64,000 nucleotides of DNA, taken from Microbacterium terrisoli (GTDB lineage: Bacteria; Actinomycetota; Actinomycetes; Actinomycetales; Microbacteriaceae). Shown one piece after another: positions 18,221-26,977 of this stretch. Below the pieces are notes generated by a model. It searched no databases. It was given only the letters and a program-made list of their open reading frames with translations, and had not been told where the DNA came from. The stretch is taken from the NCBI RefSeq assembly GCF_030866805.1, contig NZ_CP133019.1, positions 1,922,001-1,986,000 of the forward strand, written 5' to 3'. The first letter of the stretch is position 1. Each line of letters begins with the position of its first letter. The position numbers and the translations under genes were made by a program.

Positions 18221-18305
18221 CGCATGAACAGCGGCCACGCGCCTCGGACACTGACATCCCAGCGTTGTACGGTGGGACAACCCCTTCACCTCGAGGAGCC
18301 GAATC

Positions 18306-19094
18306 GTGAGCACCACCCCTTCGACATCGCCCGGCGATCTGCCACCCGCCGGCTGGTACCCCGACCCTCAGGGCGGCGACGGACAGCGCTGGTGGAACGG
18401 CGCCGGCTGGTCCACGCAGACGCGTCCTGCGCAGGCTCCTCCGGCACCGCCGGCTCCCCCGACCCATCAGGCTGACGCTCCCTACGGCAATGCCGCGGGG
18501 TACGGCGCGACACCGGGGTACGGCGCGACACCGGGGTACGGCACCGCGCCGGGATACGGCACGACGCCGGGCTACACGCAGAGCGGCGCCGGCGCCGGAG
18601 GTTACGGGGCGAGCGGGTACGGCGCCGGATACACCGGCGCTCCCGGCTACGCCGTGGCACCGCCGATCGGCACATGGCGATCGGCGGCCGACGACCGCCC
18701 GCTGGTGACCGGCATCGGCAGTGCCATCCGCACCATCTTCAGCAAGTACGCGCGCTTCGACGGCCGGGCCGGTCGCCCCGAGTTCTGGTACTGGTCGCTG
18801 TTCGAGGGCATCATCTTCGTGGGTGTGTACCTGCTCATGATCTTCACCGTCTTCGGTTCGATGGCGGCGATGAACGGGCCGAGGATGTTCTACACCGGTT
18901 TCGGCGGTTTCAGCGGACTATTCATCGTGCTCCTGTGGTTGTGGGCGCTGGCGACACTCGTCCCCGGTCTCGCCGTGACCGTGCGGCGGCTTCGCGACGC
19001 CGGCTACCACTGGGCTCTGATCTTCATCGCACTCATCCCGTTCGGTGCCATCGCCGTACTGGTGCTGTGCGCGATGCCGAGCAAGTACCCCTGA
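18306..19094 (+). CDS. DUF2510/DUF805 membrane protein
   Basis: A 262-residue protein starting at GTG 18306. The N-terminal PPAGWYPDPQ...RWWNGAGWS is a DUF2510 domain. A low-complexity Gly-Tyr-Ala-Thr-Pro linker with near-perfect 18-bp tandem repeats (GYGATP units, about 18498-18570) follows. The C-terminal third is DUF805: FSKYARFDGRAGRPEFWYW, three hydrophobic segments and VRRLRDAGYHW. DUF805 proteins are small inner-membrane proteins of unknown role; the DUF2510 head is common in actinobacterial membrane proteins. Confidence 0.9.
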   Translation: MSTTPSTSPGDLPPAGWYPDPQGGDGQRWWNGAGWSTQTRPAQAPPAPPAPPTHQADAPYGNAAGYGATPGYGATPGYGTAPGYGTTPGYTQSGAGAGGYGASGYGAGYTGAPGYAVAPPIGTWRSAADDRPLVTGIGSAIRTIFSKYARFDGRAGRPEFWYWSLFEGIIFVGVYLLMIFTVFGSMAAMNGPRMFYTGFGGFSGLFIVLLWLWALATLVPGLAVTVRRLRDAGYHWALIFIALIPFGAIAVLVLCAMPSKYP

Positions 19095-19114
19095 GCCCCT
19101 GCCGAGCGCGCGCC

Positions 19115-20788
19115 TCAGTGCCGGGCCACGATGGCTGCGGCATCCGTGCCCTGCGGAAGCACGCCGTACTGCCAGCCGCGGTCATCACCCAGCCGTGCAC
19201 CGATGAACGCCTCGGCGTCGACAGTCGGCGCATGACGCACCATGACGCTCGACTGCAGCGACAGCGCGAGTTCCTCGGTGAGCCTGCGCGCCTGCCCTTG
19301 CGCGACGTCCAGGTCGGTGCGAGACACCGCGTGCAGCAGTGACAGCGTGCGCCGGTTGTGCTCATCCAGCAGCGGGTGGGCGCCGGCGACGCTCTCGATC
19401 TCGGCGCGCACCGCCTCGGCCGACTCAGGATCACGGGCGAGGGCCCGCAGCACGTCCAACGCGATGACGTTGCCCGAGCCCTCCCAGATGGCCATCACCG
19501 GCTGTTCGCGAAAGCGCCGGCCCAGCGGGAACGACTCGATGTAGCCGTTGCCGCCCAAGCACTCCATGGCTTCGTAGGCGTGCTGCGGACCGCGCTTGCA
19601 CACCCAGTACTTCGACACCGGCGTGGCCAGGCGCCGGAAGGCCTCGTCCTGTTCGGTGGCGTCGGCTTCGAACGACTGCGCGAGCCGCATGCCCATCAGC
19701 ATCGCCGCCTCGGCCTCGAGCGCGAGGTCTGCCAGCACCGAGGTCATCGCAGGCTGGTCGACCAGCAGCGCGCCGAACGCACGCCGGTCGCGGGCGTGCC
19801 ACACCGCTTCGGCGACGCTCTGGCGCATGCCGGCTGCCGTGCCCAGCACGCAGTCCAGCCGTGTGCGCTGCACCATCTCGATGATCGTGCGCACGCCCCG
19901 GCCCGGCTCGCCCACCAGCACGCCGACAGTGCCGTCGAATTCGATCTCCGCCGACGCATTCGAGCGGTTGCCGACCTTGTCCTTCAGTCGCTGGATGCGG
20001 AACACGTTCCGCTCGCCGTGCGCGAGAACGCGGGGCACGAACAGGCACGACAGCCCTTCGTCGTTGGCCCCGCGACGGGTCTGCGCGAGCACCAGGAACG
20101 CGTCTGACATCGGCGCCGAGCAGAACCATTTGTGCCCGGTCAGCTGATAGCTGTGCCCGCTCACATGCACGCCGCTCGTGGTGTTGGCGCGCACGTCCGA
20201 GCCGCCCTGCTTCTCGGTCATAGCCATGCCGACAAGGGCACCAGGCTTGTCCTCCGGCGGGAGCAGGCGCCGTTCGTACTGCCGTGAATACAGTCGCGGC
20301 AGCCACTCGTCCGCGATCCACGGAGAGTCGCGCAGAGAAGCCACGGCCGCGTGCGTCATCGAGATCGGGCAGGCATGCCCGGGCTCGATCTGGGCGAAGA
20401 GCATGAACGCCGCGGCCCGGGCGACGGCTGCGCCCGGGCGCGGCTCCGCCCACGCGGAGGTGTGTGCGCCGGCGGCCACGGCCGCGGAGATCACGCGATG
20501 GTACGCGTCGTGGTATTCCACTTCGTCGAGCCGGAAGCCCCAGCGGTCGAAGACGTGCGCGACGGGGGGATGCTGGTCGGCCAGCTGTGCGTCACGCTGG
20601 AACTCCCGCGTTCCCACGTGGGCGCCGATCTCGTGCAGGCGCGCGTGGGCCCACCCCGCGCCGAAGCCGGTCACCGCCTCGGCCAGCGGCGTGTTCAGCG
20701 CATACTCGTCGAGGTCGACGCGCCAGGCCGGCTGGTTCTCGACGATGTGCGTGCCGCCCGGCTGCCGGCCGCGACCCAGGGTGCTCAT
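19115..20788 (-). CDS. acyl-CoA dehydrogenase, AidB type
   Basis: A 557-residue flavoprotein of the acyl-CoA dehydrogenase superfamily. MTEKQGGSDVRANTT and HKWFCSAPMSDAFLVLAQT are the FAD-site segments characteristic of the AidB/DNA-alkylation-response branch. The C-terminal half includes ECLGGNGYIESFPLGRRFRE and WEGSGNVIALDVLRAL, also AidB-like. The length (about 540) fits AidB rather than shorter fatty-acid enzymes. AidB in E. coli is linked to protection from alkylation damage; the true substrate is unclear. It begins at ATG 20788. Confidence 0.9.
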   Translation of the reverse strand: MSTLGRGRQPGGTHIVENQPAWRVDLDEYALNTPLAEAVTGFGAGWAHARLHEIGAHVGTREFQRDAQLADQHPPVAHVFDRWGFRLDEVEYHDAYHRVISAAVAAGAHTSAWAEPRPGAAVARAAAFMLFAQIEPGHACPISMTHAAVASLRDSPWIADEWLPRLYSRQYERRLLPPEDKPGALVGMAMTEKQGGSDVRANTTSGVHVSGHSYQLTGHKWFCSAPMSDAFLVLAQTRRGANDEGLSCLFVPRVLAHGERNVFRIQRLKDKVGNRSNASAEIEFDGTVGVLVGEPGRGVRTIIEMVQRTRLDCVLGTAAGMRQSVAEAVWHARDRRAFGALLVDQPAMTSVLADLALEAEAAMLMGMRLAQSFEADATEQDEAFRRLATPVSKYWVCKRGPQHAYEAMECLGGNGYIESFPLGRRFREQPVMAIWEGSGNVIALDVLRALARDPESAEAVRAEIESVAGAHPLLDEHNRRTLSLLHAVSRTDLDVAQGQARRLTEELALSLQSSVMVRHAPTVDAEAFIGARLGDDRGWQYGVLPQGTDAAAIVARH

Positions 20789-20853
20789 GGCCCCACGCTA
20801 CTGCGCCGCCGCCTTGCTGTGCCGCTGTGTGCGGCGCGCTCAAACCGGTGGGA

Positions 20854-21984
20854 TTACCCCTGGGGATCCACCGCGATGCGCAGCAGGTGGTCGTCGCCCG
20901 AGCGCGGGGTGCCGCGTCCGTCGGTGTTGTTCGTCAGCACCCACAGGTCACCGGACGGGCCGGTCACGACATCACGAAGGCGGCCGCGACCATCCAGCGC
21001 GACCGCCGGGCTGCCCACCACGGTCGCCCCTGCCGTGCGCACCTGCCAGAGGCGTTCGCCGCGCAGTGCCGCCGCGTAGAGCATCCAGCCGTGCGCGGCC
21101 AGGCCGCTGGGACTGGCCTGGTCTGTGCGCCACTGCACGAGCGGGTCGCGAAAGCGCGAATCGCCCGCACGTCCCTCCACGATCGGCCAGCCGTAGTCGC
21201 CGCCGGGCACGATGACGTTCAACTCGTCCCAGGTGTTCTGACCGAACTCGGTGGCCCACATCGTGCCGTCCGGCGTCCACGCGATGCCCTGCACGTTGCG
21301 ATGCCCGTAGCTGTACACGGGAGAGTCGATCGGGTTGCCCGGCGCGGGCTCTCCGGTGGGCGTCACCCGCAGGATCTTGCCGTTCAGGCTCGACCTGTCC
21401 TGGGCGTCGGCGGAGTCACCGGCATCCCCTGTCGTGACGTACAGCATCCCGTCGGGGCCGAAGGCGAGCCGTCCGCCGTTGTGGAATCCCGCCGCCCTGA
21501 TGCCGTCGATCACCACGTGGGGTGCGCCCAGCCGTCGCGAGCCGGCGGCGCCGAGCAGCGGCATCCGCACGACGCGGTTGTCGGAATCGGTCGCGTAGTA
21601 GGCGTACAGCCAGGTGCTGCCGTCCCCACGCCACACGGCGATGCCGTTCAGTCCGGCCTCGGAGCGGTGCACGACGTCCGTGATCCGCCCCACGACGCGC
21701 GCATGACCGTCCACATCCAATTCGAGGATCGCTCCATCGTCCCGCTGCGACACCAGGGCGCCGCCGTCGGCGAGCGGCACGACCGACCAGGGTGCCCGCA
21801 GCCCGGTGGCGAACACGGTGGGTTGCGCGAGCGTCTCACCCGGCGCGTCCGCCGCGGGCGAGGAGACGGATGCCGTCGGCTGGGCACTCCGGTGCGTGTC
21901 AGGGGTGTCCGGGGCGCAGGCGGCCACCACGAGGATCAGCCCCGCGACGATCGCGGAGCCGCAGGTTCTGATGGCTGTCGGCAT
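20854..21984 (-). CDS. PQQ-dependent sugar dehydrogenase-like lipoprotein
   Basis: A 376-residue secreted protein. The ATG at 21984 gives a lipoprotein signal (IVAGLILVVAACAPD) with lipidation cysteine at about residue 22. The body is a six-bladed beta-propeller of the glucose/sorbosone dehydrogenase family: TGLRAPWSVVPLADGGALVS, GLNGIAV, HNGGRLAFGPDGMLYVTTGD, SYGHRNVQGIAW, EFGQNTWDELNVI. Such enzymes oxidise aldoses using pyrroloquinoline quinone. No PQQ synthesis genes are in view. Confidence 0.9.
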   Translation of the reverse strand: MPTAIRTCGSAIVAGLILVVAACAPDTPDTHRSAQPTASVSSPAADAPGETLAQPTVFATGLRAPWSVVPLADGGALVSQRDDGAILELDVDGHARVVGRITDVVHRSEAGLNGIAVWRGDGSTWLYAYYATDSDNRVVRMPLLGAAGSRRLGAPHVVIDGIRAAGFHNGGRLAFGPDGMLYVTTGDAGDSADAQDRSSLNGKILRVTPTGEPAPGNPIDSPVYSYGHRNVQGIAWTPDGTMWATEFGQNTWDELNVIVPGGDYGWPIVEGRAGDSRFRDPLVQWRTDQASPSGLAAHGWMLYAAALRGERLWQVRTAGATVVGSPAVALDGRGRLRDVVTGPSGDLWVLTNNTDGRGTPRSGDDHLLRIAVDPQG

Positions 21985-22135
21985 GCGCGCTCCGTTCGGG
22001 CCCCAGCCTGACGTGCACGTGCGCGCCGCGCAACCCCGGACAAATATCCTGGTCACAACCACCCCGCATCTGCCCTGTCGATGCCAGGATGGTGACGACC
22101 AGAGCACACCCGAAAGCGGTCACCAGGAGGACTCC

Positions 22136-23617
22136 ATGCCCGCAGCAAGCCCCGCACCCGTCAAGGACGAGGTTTCCGCGTCCACGCTCATCGAGCACAC
22201 CGGCATCGAGATCATCCCCGAATCCCTACGCACCGCCAAGCCGCGCGATCTGTTCTGGCCGTGGTTCGCCGCGAACGTGTCGGTGTTCGGCATGTCGTAC
22301 GGCTCGTTCGTGCTCGGCTTCGGCATCTCGCTGTGGCAGGCGACGGTGGTCTCGGTGATCGGGATCGTCGTGTCGTTCTTCTTGTGCGGTCTGATCGCCA
22401 TCGCCGGCAAACGAGGGTCGGCGCCGACCATGATCCTGTCGCGGTCCGCGTTCGGCGTGCAGGGTCAGAAGCTGCCGGGCATCGTGTCGTGGCTGACCTC
22501 GATCGGCTGGGAGACGTCTCTGGCCATCACCGCGGTGCTGGCCACCACCACCGTGCTGCACGAGCTGGGCTGGGTGGGCCAGGACGGCGACGTCGGTGTG
22601 AAGATCGTCGCCACGATCGTGGTGGCCGCGCTGATCGTGGCCGCCTCGGTACTCGGGTATCACACGATCATGAAGCTGCAGTCGGTGTTGACCTGGCTCA
22701 CCGGCGGCATGACGATCCTGTTCCTGATCCTCACGTTCCAATCGATCGACTGGAACGCCGCGTTCTCGCACCCCAACGGAACGCTCGCCCAGACGATCGG
22801 CGCGCTCGTGATGGTGATGACCGGCTTCGGCCTGGGCTGGATCAACATCGCCGCCGACTGGTCGCGCTACCAGAAGCGCACGGCGTCGGATGGTCGGATC
22901 ATCGGGTGGAACACGCTCGGCGGATCGGTCGCCCCGGTCGTGCTGGTGTTCTTCGGTCTGCTGCTGGCGGGCTCCAACGACAAGCTGCTGGCGGCCGTCG
23001 GCAACGACCCGATCGGCGCCCTGGCGGTGCTCCTGCCGCAGTGGGCGCTGTTCCCGTTCCTGATCGTCGCGATCCTCACCCTGATCTCGGGCGCGGTGCT
23101 GGGCATCTACTCGTCGGGTCTGACGCTGCTGAGCCTGGGCATCCGCATCCCGCGCCCCGCCGCCGCCGGTATCGACGGCATCATCCTCACGGCCGGCACG
23201 ATCCTCGTCGTCTTCTTCGCGACGAGCTTCATCGGTCCGTTCCAGTCGTTCCTGATCACGCTCGGGGTGCCCATGGCCTCATGGGCGGGCATTCTCATCG
23301 CCGACATCCTGCGCCGCAAGAAGGACTACGACGACGTAGCGCTGTTCGATTCGGCCGGCCGCTACGGTGCCTTCGATTGGACCTCGATCATCACGATGCT
23401 GGTGGCGACCGGCATCGGATGGGGCTTCGTCATGAACCAGATTCCCGACACGCCGTGGAACGACTGGCAGGGCTACTTCCTCGACCTGTTCGGCTGGCGC
23501 GATGACTGGGGTTACGCGAACCTCGGCGTGCTGTTCGCACTCGTGGGCTCGTTCCTGGTGACCTGGTTCGTGCGCGCGGCGAAGATCCGGGCGCAAGAGG
23601 CGGAGGCCGCCCGTTGA
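22136..23617 (+). CDS. NCS1 family purine/cytosine permease
   Basis: A 493-residue polytopic transporter with about 12 hydrophobic segments, placed behind a strong AGGAGG at 22125-22130. Family marks include the N-terminal GIEIIPESLRTAKPRDLFWPWFAANVSV region (written here only in outline), SRSAFGVQGQKLPGIVSW and GWINIAADWSRY, all typical of the cytosine/purine permease branch of NCS1. Substrates in the family are nucleobases, allantoin, hydantoins or thiamine-like compounds, taken up with Na+ or H+. The downstream hydrolase starts on its last codon (TTGA overlap), so the pair probably handles one compound. Confidence 0.92.
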   Translation: MPAASPAPVKDEVSASTLIEHTGIEIIPESLRTAKPRDLFWPWFAANVSVFGMSYGSFVLGFGISLWQATVVSVIGIVVSFFLCGLIAIAGKRGSAPTMILSRSAFGVQGQKLPGIVSWLTSIGWETSLAITAVLATTTVLHELGWVGQDGDVGVKIVATIVVAALIVAASVLGYHTIMKLQSVLTWLTGGMTILFLILTFQSIDWNAAFSHPNGTLAQTIGALVMVMTGFGLGWINIAADWSRYQKRTASDGRIIGWNTLGGSVAPVVLVFFGLLLAGSNDKLLAAVGNDPIGALAVLLPQWALFPFLIVAILTLISGAVLGIYSSGLTLLSLGIRIPRPAAAGIDGIILTAGTILVVFFATSFIGPFQSFLITLGVPMASWAGILIADILRRKKDYDDVALFDSAGRYGAFDWTSIITMLVATGIGWGFVMNQIPDTPWNDWQGYFLDLFGWRDDWGYANLGVLFALVGSFLVTWFVRAAKIRAQEAEAAR

Positions 23618-24192
23618 GCGAGCCTGCCGCAGGCCCGGGCGTCGAAACGCCGTGGCTGGTCGTCATCGATCCGCAGGCGATCTTCGCCTCGCCCGATTCC
23701 CCTTGGGGTTCGCCGTACTTCGCGCAAGCGATGGTGAACATCGGGCGTCTCGCCGACGCGTTCGAGGACCGCGTGATCATCACCCGGTGGCTGCCGACCG
23801 CCGATCGAGACACGTCATGGGGCGCATACTTCGCCGCCTGGCCGTTCGCGGATGTGCCGGCCGACGACCCGCTCTACGCCCTGGTTCCGGATGCCGCGGC
23901 CCTCATGCCGCGGGCGATCATCGACCGCCCGACCTTCGGCAAGTGGGGTCCTGAGCTCCAGGCGCTCACCGGGCCGGCACCGCACCTCGTGCTCACGGGT
24001 GTCTCGACCGACTGCTGCGTGATCTCCACAGCTCTCCCCGCGGCCGACGCCGGAGCGACCGTGACGGTCGTCGCCGACGCGTGCGCAGGATCGACCGCCG
24101 AGAACCAGGCGGCGGCGCTGCACGTGATGGGGTTGTATCCGCCGCAGATCACGGTCAGCGACACCGCCGCAGTCCTCGCTTCGCAGAACTGA
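23614..24192 (+). CDS. isochorismatase-like cysteine hydrolase
   Basis: A 192-residue protein beginning with TTG at 23614, overlapping the permease stop. The catalytic triad can be followed: D in VVIDPQAIF, K in RPTFGKWGPEL, C in GVSTDCCVIST. This is the isochorismatase/nicotinamidase fold, which hydrolyses amides, ureido acids or enol ethers. Coupled to an NCS1 permease, a role in degrading an imported nucleobase or pyridine-type amide is likely. The exact substrate is inference. Confidence 0.92.
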   Translation: MSEPAAGPGVETPWLVVIDPQAIFASPDSPWGSPYFAQAMVNIGRLADAFEDRVIITRWLPTADRDTSWGAYFAAWPFADVPADDPLYALVPDAAALMPRAIIDRPTFGKWGPELQALTGPAPHLVLTGVSTDCCVISTALPAADAGATVTVVADACAGSTAENQAAALHVMGLYPPQITVSDTAAVLASQN

Positions 24193-24203
24193 GCCGCCCG
24201 CGA

Positions 24204-24551
24204 TCAGACCGCGGTGTGCGTCGGCTCGTCGACGCCGAACTCGGCGACGAGTTCTGTCATGGTGCGTGCGACGCAGTCGGCGTCGCAGCGACCGGCGCGG
24301 AATCCTCCACCGCACGCCATCAGTTCCCGCAGCACCGGGAAGAGCTGCGCCGACTCCTCCCCCAGCGGTGCGCCATCGCGCCCATCCGTCTGCTCGTCTG
24401 CGACGTAGCCTTGCACGGCCGCGACCATCGCCTGCGTCATCACGTCGACGCTGACGTCTCCGCGCAGGAATCCCGGTCCGAGGGCGACCGCGCCGTCCAC
24501 GGCCGCCTTCATCCGCTGCGCCTGCTGAGTCGATGCGACTGCCTGCGACAT
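24204..24551 (-). CDS. conserved hypothetical small protein
   Basis: About 115 residues, mostly helical, rich in Ala/Val/Met (AVASTQQAQRMKAAVDGAVAL ... VMTQAMVAAVQGYVADEQT). Cys residues occur in LMACGGGF and RCDADCVARTM. GGAGGAG precedes the tandem ATGs at 24554 and 24551; I take the second. I do not recognise a family; no membrane segment or known motif is seen. It is convergent with the hydrolase and divergent from the DUF1918 gene. Confidence 0.65.
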   Translation of the reverse strand: MSQAVASTQQAQRMKAAVDGAVALGPGFLRGDVSVDVMTQAMVAAVQGYVADEQTDGRDGAPLGEESAQLFPVLRELMACGGGFRAGRCDADCVARTMTELVAEFGVDEPTHTAV

Positions 24552-24678
24552 CATGCTCTCCTCCACATCCGTCTGTGCGGTTCCATTGTCCTCCCGTCAC
24601 AGACGGCAGGGACGACCAAGCAACGCCCTACCCCATGGACCGGCGCCGGCGTATCCTGGGCCTCACGAGGTGAGCGAG

Positions 24679-24864
24679 ATGAACCCGACTGCAGGCGACC
24701 GCATCCGCATCCATGGCACGTCCGTCGGCGCTGCCGACCGCGACGGCGAGATCCTCGAGGTCCGCGCGGACGACGAGGTCACAACGCTGGTGGTCCGTTT
24801 CGACGACGGTCACCAGGCTGTGCTCGCCCCCGGCACAGACTGCGAGATCCTTCCGGCTCAGTGA
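24679..24864 (+). CDS. DUF1918 domain protein
   Basis: A 61-residue protein (MNPTAGDRIRIHGTSVGAAD...) with a GAGGTGA ribosome site just upstream. The G-D-R-I-x-I-H start, the DGEILEVRADD turn and the FDDGHQAVLAPGTDCEI end match DUF1918, a small SH3-like beta-barrel common in actinobacteria. The function is unknown. Its stop overlaps the GTG of the next gene (GTGA), so the two are coupled. Confidence 0.85.
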   Translation: MNPTAGDRIRIHGTSVGAADRDGEILEVRADDEVTTLVVRFDDGHQAVLAPGTDCEILPAQ

Positions 24865-25253
24865 CCCGGCGCGCTCGCGCTCCGGAGCAGGCCATGGGCG
24901 AGATCAGCGACGACGACATGCGCCGTGAGCTGGCTGCGAGCAGGACCTACACCCTGCTCATCCTTCATCGCGCCCCGGGCGCGGCGGCTTCGGGCGCGCG
25001 CGACGTCGTGCGCGAGCATGCCCGACGCAACTTCGCGCTGCGGGCCGACGGCGTCCTGCCCATCGTCTGCCCGATCGCCGAGGACGGCCCGTACGCCGGC
25101 ATCGGTCTGTTCGACACCACGGTCAACGAAGCAGACCTGATCATGCGCGAGGACCCGGCCGTCATCGCGGGGATCCTCACTTACGAACTGCATCCGGTGC
25201 GCAGTTTTCCCGGCGACAGCCTGCCGGGCGGTGCGTCTGACGACGGTCGGTGA
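24861..25253 (+). CDS. YciI-like protein
   Basis: A 130-residue protein from the GTG at 24861; an ATG at 24894 is the alternative. The core TYTLLILHRAPG, HARRNFALRADGVLPIVCPI, GIGLFD and the REDPAVIAG...FPGDSLP tail match the YCII-related (ferredoxin-like) family. Members include chlorinated-muconolactone dehalogenase-type enzymes, but most have no known activity. It is the last gene before the accessory island. Confidence 0.8.
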   Translation: MTRRARAPEQAMGEISDDDMRRELAASRTYTLLILHRAPGAAASGARDVVREHARRNFALRADGVLPIVCPIAEDGPYAGIGLFDTTVNEADLIMREDPAVIAGILTYELHPVRSFPGDSLPGGASDDGR

Positions 25254-25539
25254 CGGCGCACCCGAAACCCCGACGAATCGGCGGATCAAGGGCAGCGGGT
25301 CGTCCGTCGCCGTCGACGATGCCCACTGCCGCGTCGACGATCGCGCCGGCCGGACGGGTACCCATTGAGAAAGAAGAAGGCAGATCAGGCATGTTTCTCA
25401 CGTCTGATCTACCGCATTCTTGGTGGGCGTGAGGGCAGTGGCACTGATCGTGGTCGTGTGATCGATGTACGCTGCCGCCGACATCCGACGACCGCGGCAG
25501 ACGACACCGGAGACCGTGAATGGGGCAGTGCAAGGCATG

Positions 25540-25660
25540 CCTGGCACGGATCGTTTCATGCAAACACCTGATCACATGGCTAAACGGCGCATTAACGCGC
25601 TCTGCGTGCCACCCCTGCCAGGCCCTGGCACGGCAGGGCCCGGCATGGCCTGGCACGCAG
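25540..25660. repeat. CCTGGCACG direct repeats and nested hairpin
   Basis: CCTGGCACG occurs at 25540, 25624 and 25649. CTGCGTGCCA (25602-25611) and TGGCACGCAG (25651-25660) form perfect 10-bp inverted arms, and inside them CCCTGCC (25613-25619) pairs with GGCAGGG (25632-25638). AGGCATGCCT near 25533 is a 10-bp palindrome. No gene explains them. Confidence 0.6.
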
Positions 25661-25723
25661 CCCCCAAAATCCGGCACAGCGGGCGCTAATCGCGCATCCT
25701 TTCTACACTGTATGATCACAACT

Positions 25724-25737
25724 AGAACACCTGTTCT
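25724..25737. promoter_or_regulatory. LexA (SOS)-like box
   Basis: AGAACACCTGTTCT is a perfect palindrome around a two-base centre and fits GAAC-N4-GTTC, the core of the LexA site in actinobacteria. It sits in the gene-poor stretch; no clear gene starts close by on either side, so it may be an orphan of a lost SOS-controlled gene or chance. Confidence 0.4.
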
Positions 25738-26021
25738 GGTCGACAATCAGCGTGGCTGCGGTCAACGCCCCCACGTACCGCATCTGACCGTATCCAGCTC
25801 GTGACTCCATGGGGCGACGAGCTCGGCTCGCAAGAACCGGCCACAGCGAATCTCGGCGGAGTCCGATGGACTCGCCGCCATGGTCGCGCATGCTCAGGCG
25901 GCACGGCTCGCACATCTGGAAGCAGAGGAAGCCGCCCGCACTGACTCGGGGGCGAACAGGTGCGGTTGTTTTTCGACAGATAATCATCGATAATCAATAG
26001 AGGCGTACGCAGACTAAGGCC

Positions 26022-26480
26022 TTGGGCGCCCTTGCTTGGCTTACCTGGCTGGCGCTCAGCGCACTCTTGATGCTCGTCACAGTGGCGGTGATCGGCGCGT
26101 TCGCAATCGTCGAATTGCTTGCGCAATTCCTCCCGGTCCTGGCGCCAACCCAGTATCAGCTCACCGCTGTCAGCATGGGCTTCGGGATCTGCGTCGCAGT
26201 CGCGCTCGTATCCACCGGTGTCCTCGTCGGCTACGTTCGTGCCGACCGCATATTCCGGTCTTCTGCTTCGCGGTGGGTCGATGTTCTCGTAGCCGCAGCG
26301 GCAGTCGGATCCGCCCTGAACGTCCTCGCTCTCTTCTTCATTCCTGGTCCGCCGCAGCTGTTCTTGCTCGTCGAGGCGGGCGTGCCGGCAGGCGTCGCGA
26401 TCACGCTCGTCCTGTTGGTGATGCGAGCGCTCCTTCGACGCGCTGCGTCTATGCACGTTGAGCTTGATGCGGTGGTGTGA
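26022..26480 (+). CDS. DUF2975-like membrane protein
   Basis: A 152-residue protein with four hydrophobic segments (about residues 5-35, 48-72, 88-108, 115-137). It starts at TTG 26022. It is followed one codon later by a small XRE regulator. The four-helix protein plus YozG-like HTH protein is the common arrangement of the DUF2975 family. The role is unknown; such pairs are thought to form small membrane-signal regulatory units. Confidence 0.7.
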   Translation: MGALAWLTWLALSALLMLVTVAVIGAFAIVELLAQFLPVLAPTQYQLTAVSMGFGICVAVALVSTGVLVGYVRADRIFRSSASRWVDVLVAAAAVGSALNVLALFFIPGPPQLFLLVEAGVPAGVAITLVLLVMRALLRRAASMHVELDAVV

Positions 26481-26726
26481 GTGGCGATTCATATCCACAT
26501 TGACCGCCTTCTTGTCGAGCGCAACATGGCGGTCGGTGACTTCGCAGACGACGTTGGCATCACCCCGTCAAACGTTGCCGTTTTGAAGAACGGTCGAGCG
26601 CGCGCGGTGAGATTCACGACTCTCGACGCGATGTGCCGTGTTCTCAAATGTCAGCCTGGCGACATCTTGAGTTGGGGCGATGACGACACCGTTCCGACTC
26701 AAGAACGAGGCGGTGAGGTCTCTTGA
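26481..26726 (+). CDS. small XRE/Cro-type HTH regulator (YozG-like)
   Basis: An 81-residue protein from GTG 26481. The helix-turn-helix reads LLVERNMAVGDFADDVGI then TPSNVAVLKNGRARAVRFT and ends DAMCRVLKCQPGDIL, the usual ending of YozG/Cro-CI type regulators. It directly abuts the DUF2975-like gene and is probably co-expressed with it. Confidence 0.88.
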   Translation: MAIHIHIDRLLVERNMAVGDFADDVGITPSNVAVLKNGRARAVRFTTLDAMCRVLKCQPGDILSWGDDDTVPTQERGGEVS

Positions 26727-26977
26727 GAGTGCCTCGTGGTCCGTGGGATGGGTGACGACCCACCGCCCGTCAACGGTCGCATCATCGGAACATTCACCAC
26801 GCGTAAGACTCGGGCGCTGTGCCGGGTGCGGGCCAGATGTGGTCCAGCTCGGCGCCGACCTCGTCTTCTGCGGAGTACGACTCGCGAGGGTTCGGCATTT
26901 CATCTCCTTGCCGAGGGCGCACCGGTCTTCATCACAGACATCGTCTCGACCCATTTCCGTGCCGATAGCATGTGCTC

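Larger units (their letters stand above)
25254..26021. other. 768-bp stretch without a convincing gene
   Basis: It holds a small inverted repeat (AGATCAG...CTGATCT, near 25384-25412), the CCTGGCACG repeat cluster, and a LexA-like box at 25724. A fragment of coding-like sequence near 25810-25990 in one plus frame (AARLAHLEAEEAARTDSG) has no good start, only an internal ATG. I read this as decayed DNA at the island edge. Confidence 0.5.

Noticed and set aside
25602..25660. Hairpin cluster considered as a CRISPR or tRNA-like element
   Set aside because: Repeats are few, unevenly spaced and lack spacers; no cloverleaf can be drawn.
25722..26498. 258-codon minus-strand frame
   Set aside because: Mostly the reverse of the DUF2975-like gene, with shadow-type composition.
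26568..26954. 128-codon minus-strand frame opposite the XRE gene
   Set aside because: No ribosome site or recognisable domain; overlaps a well-supported regulator.
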